A stretch of DNA of 51,108 nt from an uncultured Myxococcaceae bacterium (lineage in GTDB: Bacteria; Myxococcota_A; Polyangia; Polyangiales; Ga0077539), in contig CAMFHP010000054.1 in the NCBI GenBank assembly GCA_945952225.1, forward strand, positions 1 through 51,108. The letters are read 5' to 3'. A program made the translations under genes and the position numbers. Within the stretch, counting starts at the first letter, position 1; each line of letters begins with the position of its first letter. Positions 50,670 to 51,108 of the stretch are shown here, one piece after another. Below the pieces are notes generated by a model that ran no database searches, had not been told where the DNA came from, and saw only the letters and a list, made by a program, of their open reading frames with translations.

Positions 50670-51108
50670 TCAGGTGCCCGAGGGCTTGCTGCCGGGCGCG
50701 GGCGCGAAGGGGTTGAACTCCGCGGCGGGCGCCGCACCGGGGGCCACGGGCGCGAAGGGGTTGAACTCCGCGGTCGGGGGAACACCCTGCACGGGCGCTC
50801 CGGCGGCGGGCTGCGCGGGCGCGAAGGGGTTGAACGCGGGTTCGGGGATGCCCGCGGGCGCAGGGGCGACGGGCGGGGGCTGCGCGGGCGCCGCGAAGGG
50901 GTTGAACGCGGGCTGCGGAATGGCGGGCGGCGCTTCGGGCGCGACGGGCGCGGCGACGGGCTGCGCGGGCGCCGACTCCACGGGCTGCACCGGGCGGAAG
51001 GGCTTGAACTCGGGGATCGCCATGGGGTCCGCCGGGGCCGCGAGGGGCGGCGCGGGCGGGGCCGCGATGGGGGGCGGCTGCGGGGGCGCGACGGGTGCGA
51101 CCGCGGGC
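50670..51108 (-). CDS. Pro/Ala-rich protein with Asn-Pro-Phe repeats (5' end beyond the window)
   Basis: An open frame of 145 codons to a stop at 50670 continues to the right edge without a stop, so an internal ATG at 51023 is probably not the real start. The visible part is Pro/Ala-rich, with four copies of FNPFA(A/P) (for example AFNPFAAPA, EFNPFAPVAP) and a related EFKPFRP. The N-terminal part lies outside the window. The C-terminal tail ends with GSKPSGT. The sequence is low complexity and its function is unknown; the regular NPF repeat argues that the frame is real. Confidence 0.6.
   Translation of the reverse strand, partial: PAVAPVAPPQPPPIAAPPAPPLAAPADPMAIPEFKPFRPVQPVESAPAQPVAAPVAPEAPPAIPQPAFNPFAAPAQPPPVAPAPAGIPEPAFNPFAPAQPAAGAPVQGVPPTAEFNPFAPVAPGAAPAAEFNPFAPAPGSKPSGT
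50701..50907 (-). repeat. Four copies of a 15-bp unit encoding Phe-Asn-Pro-Phe
   Basis: GCGAAGGGGTTGAAC recurs four times in about 200 bp (near 50704, 50752, 50820 and 50893), with unequal spacers. Each encodes FNPFA on the minus strand. Confidence 0.7.

Noticed and set aside
47417-50785. 1,122-codon minus-strand frame opposite gcvP
   Set aside because: Antisense shadow of gcvP.

Overview
The window is high-GC bacterial DNA from a chromosome-origin neighbourhood. It most likely comes from a myxobacterium-type organism (Myxococcota, Polyangia-like). This is inferred from the dense high-GC coding, FHA plus sigma-54 activators, a Ser/Thr kinase fused to an AAA-type ATPase, a lipoprotein with MopE-type Cys/Asp repeats, and secreted proteins with Asp-Ala-Gly or Ser/Asp linkers. 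No phage, insertion sequence or CRISPR array was seen. Almost all of the window is ordinary chromosomal coding sequence.

Left arm (1-19 kb): a truncated secreted-protein gene that starts inside the stop codon of a divergent clpB paralogue; a family I lipase lipoprotein; gcvT; the uppS-cdsA envelope-lipid pair; a zinc-finger-less DnaJ; and a lipoprotein ending in a cyclophilin domain, whose start region carries a near-consensus parS site. These are followed by glutaryl-CoA dehydrogenase, tRNA-Ala(CGC) with a clear promoter and terminator, a Fic protein with a degraded active site, thiE with a small downstream gene, a DUF2079 membrane protein coupled to a PHP-fold lipoprotein, and an RpoH-like sigma factor.

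Origin core (19.4-27 kb): a small basic protein gene with a strong promoter, then gyrB, recF, dnaN and dnaA, all on the minus strand in the classical dnaA-dnaN-recF-gyrB order. TCCACA-core DnaA boxes cluster in three places: upstream of dnaA (with two perfect TTATCCACA), between dnaA and dnaN beside an unusually AT-rich stretch, and on the gyrB promoter. The arrangement resembles a multipartite oriC of the Bacillus type. The parS candidate lies about 17 kb away, as expected for an origin domain.

Right arm (27-51 kb): a PorV/FadL-like outer-membrane protein, a kelch-like lipoprotein, a PabB-like chorismate enzyme, a MopE-type repeat lipoprotein, two tandem FHA/sigma-54 activators, and a QueA-SDR pair divergent from an XRE-cupin regulator across a striking array of inverted repeats. 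After these come 3-hydroxybutyryl-CoA dehydrogenase, a DEDD exonuclease, RseP, a large anchored protein divergent from a Ser/Thr kinase-ATPase fusion, full-length gcvP, and the 3' part of a gene encoding Asn-Pro-Phe repeats.

Genes whose roles connect: dnaA/dnaN/recF/gyrB with parS (replication and segregation); gcvT with gcvP (glycine cleavage, split by 42 kb, no gcvH here); uppS, cdsA and rseP (usually neighbours elsewhere, split here); clpB, dnaJ and the RpoH-like factor (stress proteins, possibly unrelated). The best leads for something undescribed are the degenerate ClpB and Fic proteins, the operator array at 38,033-38,077, the rare-codon palindromes inside the lipase gene, and the DnaA-box-bearing gyrB promoter.
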